A stretch of 64,000 nt of DNA, from positions 16,800,891-16,864,890 of the forward strand of contig CM076650.1 of the NCBI GenBank assembly GCA_038496675.1, written 5' to 3'. Both the position numbers and the translations under genes were made by a program. Shown in pieces: positions 14,114-64,000 of this stretch (position 1 is the first letter of the stretch; the number at the start of each line of letters is the position of its first letter). The DNA comes from Rachycentron canadum (Eukaryota; Chordata; Actinopteri; Carangiformes; Rachycentridae). Below the pieces are notes generated by a model. The model did not search any database. It had not been told where the DNA came from and was given only the letters and a program-made list of their open reading frames with translations.

Positions 14114-17100
14114 TAGTTAGTTAACTAGCTAGTTCATGCAACCTTTTCGAATAACCTTTAGTGAATACCCTGTTAGGCCAATCCAACAGAAACTCACTGC
14201 TCTAAAGGAGGGGAAGCGCTGAACACTCTCAGCAGCAGCTTTGTTCAGTGGAAATAGGAAAAAAGTAAGCTCAATGACTAAAAACAAGCAAAACATACAG
14301 ACATTCAAAATCAATCAATGCTAAAAATAAAAAAATATTGGACATTAATAGTGCTCATTGTACCATCCTGCATGTCCCTGTAGCCCCTTGGTCTAAGAGC
14401 AAATCGAGAGGACTCACACCATTATCAGCTACGTACTTTAGGATGAATTATGGAGGTACTGAATCATTGGGATTTATGGCCCATGTGGTTTGAGGTTTGG
14501 CTGTGTCGTGAGTTATGGGTTAAGGTATTATGTCGGTTATCAACCACACTGACCAATAACTCCTAGCAGGGATGATGGGATAGTAGGGACTGAGTATTGT
14601 TTGTGCAATATGTCTTGTGTGTAGGGTTTGTCTTCAACATATTTGAAACTCTAACTCTAATTTTTTGTATGTATAGGATAGCAATTATCATATTATCTGA
14701 ATATTTCTTTACTTGAATACATATCTAGGTGTTTAAATCTCAAATTATTGATCGTTGTATCATGCTTAGAAAATGTAACATATGTAGATCATACAGATGT
14801 AGATATGTAGGTCCACTCGTGTGAATATTTATAGCTGTAGCTATGATGCTGGAGATAATGCACCTTTACTAGCCAAAGAAAATCTATGTCTACAGTATCT
14901 ATGTATCTAATATCCATAGATAATTGACACGGCCTAGGATAGTCTTGCCAAGTTCTTAATAATAAATAATAAAAAGTTAATAATAAAAAGTCAAATATTC
15001 AGATAGATCTCTTACAAACCATATTAATCAAATATTCATGATGCACTTAGCTATGATGCTATTGTGGTTGATGTTCTGACAGCTTTTGTGCAAAACTCAA
15101 AAAGGTGAAATTCACCTATATGTAACTGGTGTTGAGGGCGGGAATCCAAACAATACTGTTGGTATTGACCCAGGCACTGTCTGTGAGGCTGTTTAATCTG
15201 GGTGTCTGCCACCCACATAGCAAACAACTTTCTACTGAGCAAATACCGTTTGCACTGTAAGGTACACGTGTCTGTATGTTCTGACATATCTCATCACTCA
15301 GATAATTTCCAGTATTTTAAACAAAAATATATTCTAGTAAATACATTACGAGTCAGCTAAAAAGGAAACCTTTTGAGTTTTTTTGTGTTGTTCCCAGCAG
15401 GGCTTGACTTTCCTGCTAAACGCTGATGTTTCTTACAGCTAATATTGATTTCTGTGTGGTCTGCATCATCAAACATGACACGAGAGTGAGTGACTATGCA
15501 GAATACCAACAGTTATTTCTTACTATGTAGTAAACAAACATGCTTAAACTACCAGTGACGTTACTGTGTCACTATAAGACACTGTTTGTGTCTTACCAGT
15601 GATACAAATTGTGCAGCTGGTTGGGTGCCAGAGGAAAATATAGCACCAAAGTTAAGGCCAGAAAAAACTACACAATGAAACACAATGTTTCAGCATCGTT
15701 CGCCAATGAGTTTTGCATTTTTTGAATCTGTTCCCCATTGATGCAGTCCCTGAATGTAAACAAAAGTTAATTTATGGCAGATGCTTTGGTTAAAATGTAC
15801 ATTTTGAGGAGACAGAAACGATTCCCTGTGAATTATGACTTGCGCACAAGAACATGTCATATAAAGATGATTTATGAGCCACATTTCAGTGGGATTTTAT
15901 AGAGTTTTATGTGCAAAATATACATTGGGCAAGTATTACACATGTGATATGTTAATGGGGTGTTACGTTCACAAATAACTGTCTTTATTCATGATTTTAT
16001 CTCTATGACAGGACAGATGGTTGATAGATGCACAGGGTTTGACTCATGCTAAAACAACAGTGTTTAGAAGTCAAAAATAATAACCATAATCTTAACAGCA
16101 GCACTGCCATTACTCAGTTTGCGTTGCATGTCTGAATCATAATGCATACTTTCAGACAGAATCAGGACGCATAAATTGCTATTTAACTGGTAGCAATACA
16201 TAATGCATGAATGGACCAGTAGTTTGACGTAAGGGAGCAGTAGTTAAATTGTGACTAACTTTCCCAAAAACTGTTTGGCTTTTATGCAATTTACATTTCC
16301 CTAGAGTTCCTGTTTTGGAAGTCTGGGTGCCTGTTCAACCGTGTTGGCTGTCAAAGCTCATTATTTGTTTTTTGTTTTTTTTGTATGGAACTGTTTGAGA
16401 AAGATGCTGCAGAAAGACAAGAGATTATCTGTAGGTCGATGTCTGTGCATGAGTGACACTGTTACTTTGTAGCATTAAAACTGTAAAACTGAAAATCAAG
16501 CATTGAAAATGCATTGCATCACTGATGCACCACAAACCACTAATGGAGTCTGCATGAGGTTGCTCAGTGCTGAGCAAAGACTATTGAAAACCATCAATTC
16601 AGATGCTTTCATCTAATGCTGCAAGTATTGGCCTTGAAAACATTAAGTCCTAGGAAGAAAAGGAAGGGTGCTCTTGTCTGTCTAAAGGAGAGAGGAGCAG
16701 AAAAAAAAAACCACAAACCTAGACACATTTATGATGAACAAGTGTCAGCCTGAACACGCACGTACAGAACAGGGAGAATATACAGTTTTTGTTAATTATG
16801 CTGGCCCTCCTTAACCCTGTCTCGTTTTGGTGTCAGCCGGTTCTTGAGAGCCAGTAGCAGGCGCCTTCCTCTACTATGAGTCGTCTGCTTGCTTGGCTGC
16901 AGACTAGGGTGCACTCAGTGACCTGGCACCTAAACTGCAGTTGTATTCATGAGTTTAGGCCTGAATGTGTTCTTTGTGGATACATGTTCAGTAATTGTGT
17001 CTCTACCTGGATCTGTCTTTGTGTACAGAGCTCATGTCATGTACATAAAAAAAGTGCTCCTGTCATGTCAGTGAGGAGGTGGCACTGTACTGTGTAATAA

Positions 17101-17385
17101 GAGCAGTCAGCCTGCAGGCAGGACTGGCCATCTGGACACATGATGAGGAGCTTGGCCCAGACATCAGTCATTTTTTTCAGTCCCTCTTAGTGTTATCAGA
17201 TTTCTGTCTGTTTCTGCTGCCTGTCTACATATCAATCAGCAATGATACACTGTATTTTAACCATATCCCTCTTTCTCTCCTCTTTGTTCTCCATCTGTCT
17301 GTATATTTCATTCTCTCTGGATCTCTTTCCTCATGTCTCACTCCCTTTCCACCCTCCTCTCCTCCTGTCTCTTTTCTTCTTGCAG

Positions 17386-62582
<45,197 letters not shown>

Positions 62583-64000
62583 GTAAGAGCAGCTCAACAC
62601 AGAGACGCGGGTCATGTGTTTGTGCGCATGTGTGTGTGTGTGTGTTCTGATGCATGAGGTCATCTCTGTCGCTGTCTGGTCTGAGCCTATGTCACCCTTG
62701 TGCTCCAGATTAAGGTCATTGCCTCAGGACAGACACGCACAGACACACACAAGGGCACGCACGCATACACTCCAGCGTTCTGTAATGACATAGGCATTCC
62801 CAGTCAGACAGACGGCCAGCGTGTCTGCTGGCAAGCCCAAATTAACCCAAACATACAAGCTGGGGTCTCTGTATGTCCCAGTGGGTTTTCTCGCTAGCAG
62901 AGTTGATCCTTTATCAAAATGTTGTTGTTTTTTTGTTTCTGCAACAATTATTTAATTCAAGACAAATCCACTTCACTTTGCAGTAAGACCTTTGTCATTT
63001 GTGATCATGAAAATAGACATGGGAAGTACTGTACAGTCCATCTTAATGTTAACTGACAATGACAGGAATCCTAACACTTTCAATACCAAAAGTGTCCTTG
63101 GTCTGGTTTCAGTCTAAGTGAATGAAGGCTGACTCTGCCCTCACTCAATCCAAGATGACTGACTGGGTGATTAACAAGCCCACTTCTCTCCATAGTTTGT
63201 GTATCACTGGAAATATTTCTGTACCATTTCCAATATTTCCAATTCCAAAATTAAACTTTACTTTCCTTTGCTCTGCAACACAAATTGGATTTGTAAACCA
63301 GCCTTAATGTCCATTATTGAAAGCAGTCTCAGTCTCTTAATTTCACCAAATATAAAAGTAGGAAAGCTCTGGTGCAGCAGCTGTTCATACTTTCTCTACT
63401 GATTCAGTTTGTCCATCTCTCTGCCCATTATCAGTCAGTTGGCTCCTATTTAATGGTGGGCTGCGTTATCGATTCTCTCTAAAACCCTCTGTGATAGACT
63501 TGGAGCTTAATTCCGCCCCACGGACGCGGGGTGAACATGCTGTGACCGTTCAGAGTCAGACTGACACTAATGCGGCAGCCAGGGATGACACAGCAGGAGA
63601 ACAGATCAGCTACCATTCCCATAGCCAAGACACACATTTCATGTCACACACTCTTGCAGGCTCAGTCACAAATACATGACGGCACGCTATCACGTGCACG
63701 ACACGTCTCATGCGCATAGTTCTGCATGCACTGATTTCTCATTTGTATGCATACAAGCTTTTAATAGTCACACAAACCCAATCGTGCACACACTTGTATA
63801 GGAGTGCACACTCAAAAACACTCCTGGGTGGGGACTGACCTTAAAAATGGTCTTATAGTGGTGACATTTTCAGAGATAATCGAGGGAAAGTGCTCCTCAA
63901 ATTACATTTGACAGAAGGATCAACTATTAATTACTTCAATAGCTGAATTCAACGTCATTGTTTGGACACATGCTTCATAAAATTAACTTTTATTTGTTCC
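62583..64000 (+). other. Intron 13 of prkca (5' part)
   Basis: It starts gtaaga and runs off the right edge. It has a short TG run (about 62628-62643) and scattered CA-rich sequence (62730-62770, 63640-63810). No exon encoding the next conserved segment (IIAYQPYGKSVDWW in relatives) was found. Confidence 0.85.

Larger units (their letters stand above)
1..17385 (+). other. Intron 2 of prkca (3' part), no exon seen
   Basis: This is AT-rich, mostly unique sequence. I looked for the 32-nt exon 2, which in conventional PKCs encodes GFGKQGFQCQ and ends in a CAA/CAG codon plus G before the donor. None was found, so exons 1-2 probably lie upstream. The stretch holds microsatellites at 7672 and 10071, a short TTTG run near 5503, several hairpins (8279, 11055, 12193, 14083) and a 14-bp palindrome at 6058. 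Small open frames here show no recognisable domains. Sequence-rich blocks near 2930-3060 and 11820-11960 could be regulatory. Confidence 0.8.

Noticed and set aside
1..17385. Search for PKC exon 2 (GFGKQGFQCQ, 32 nt)
   Set aside because: No CAA/CAG-G donor context preceded by suitable codons was found, so exon 2 is presumed upstream of the window.

Overview
The window is a piece of a bony-fish (teleost) nuclear chromosome and holds the middle of one gene on the + strand. The gene is a conventional protein kinase C, closest by sequence to PKC alpha (prkca). Eleven GT-AG coding exons can be placed between 17386 and 62582. They total 1,322 nt, about 440 codons, and stay in frame from exon to exon. 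They encode, in order: the last part of C1A, all of C1B, the Ca2+-binding C2 domain, the hinge, and the kinase domain from the glycine loop to the Ala-Pro-Glu that closes the activation segment. By the usual 17-exon vertebrate layout (from memory) these are exons 3 to 13. Exons 1-2 (start, pseudosubstrate, first half of C1A) lie upstream of the window. The rest of the C-lobe and the C-terminal tail lie downstream.

Layout: 1-17385 is intron 2 with no exon seen. Exon 3 (17386-17468) is followed by a 21.7-kb intron. Exons 4 and 5 (39163-39274, 40756-40884) are separated by 1.5 kb. An 11.1-kb intron follows. Exons 6-8 (51988-53256) encode C2. A 5.7-kb intron follows. Exons 9-13 (58919-62582) encode the hinge and kinase; exons 9 and 10 are only 102 nt apart. 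Intron 13 runs off the right edge.

The teleost origin is inferred from dense CA/TG microsatellites, AT-rich introns, and several degraded repeats that resemble families common in fish. These include a minus-strand L2/Rex-like LINE 3' end near 29.3-29.8 kb and an interspersed repeat at 34.2-34.5 kb. No rRNA, tRNA, CRISPR array, operon or second protein-coding gene was found. Most long open frames are chance intronic ORFs or translated microsatellites.

I do not see an undescribed biological system here. The points most worth a second look are: (1) the 102-nt, stop-free, multiple-of-three intron inside the kinase glycine loop; (2) a ladder of CAGGT repeats just after exon 10 that gives an in-frame alternative donor; (3) several perfect or near-perfect intronic hairpins (8.3, 26.6 and 58.0 kb); and (4) candidate conserved intronic regulatory blocks, notably around 32.1-32.4 kb.
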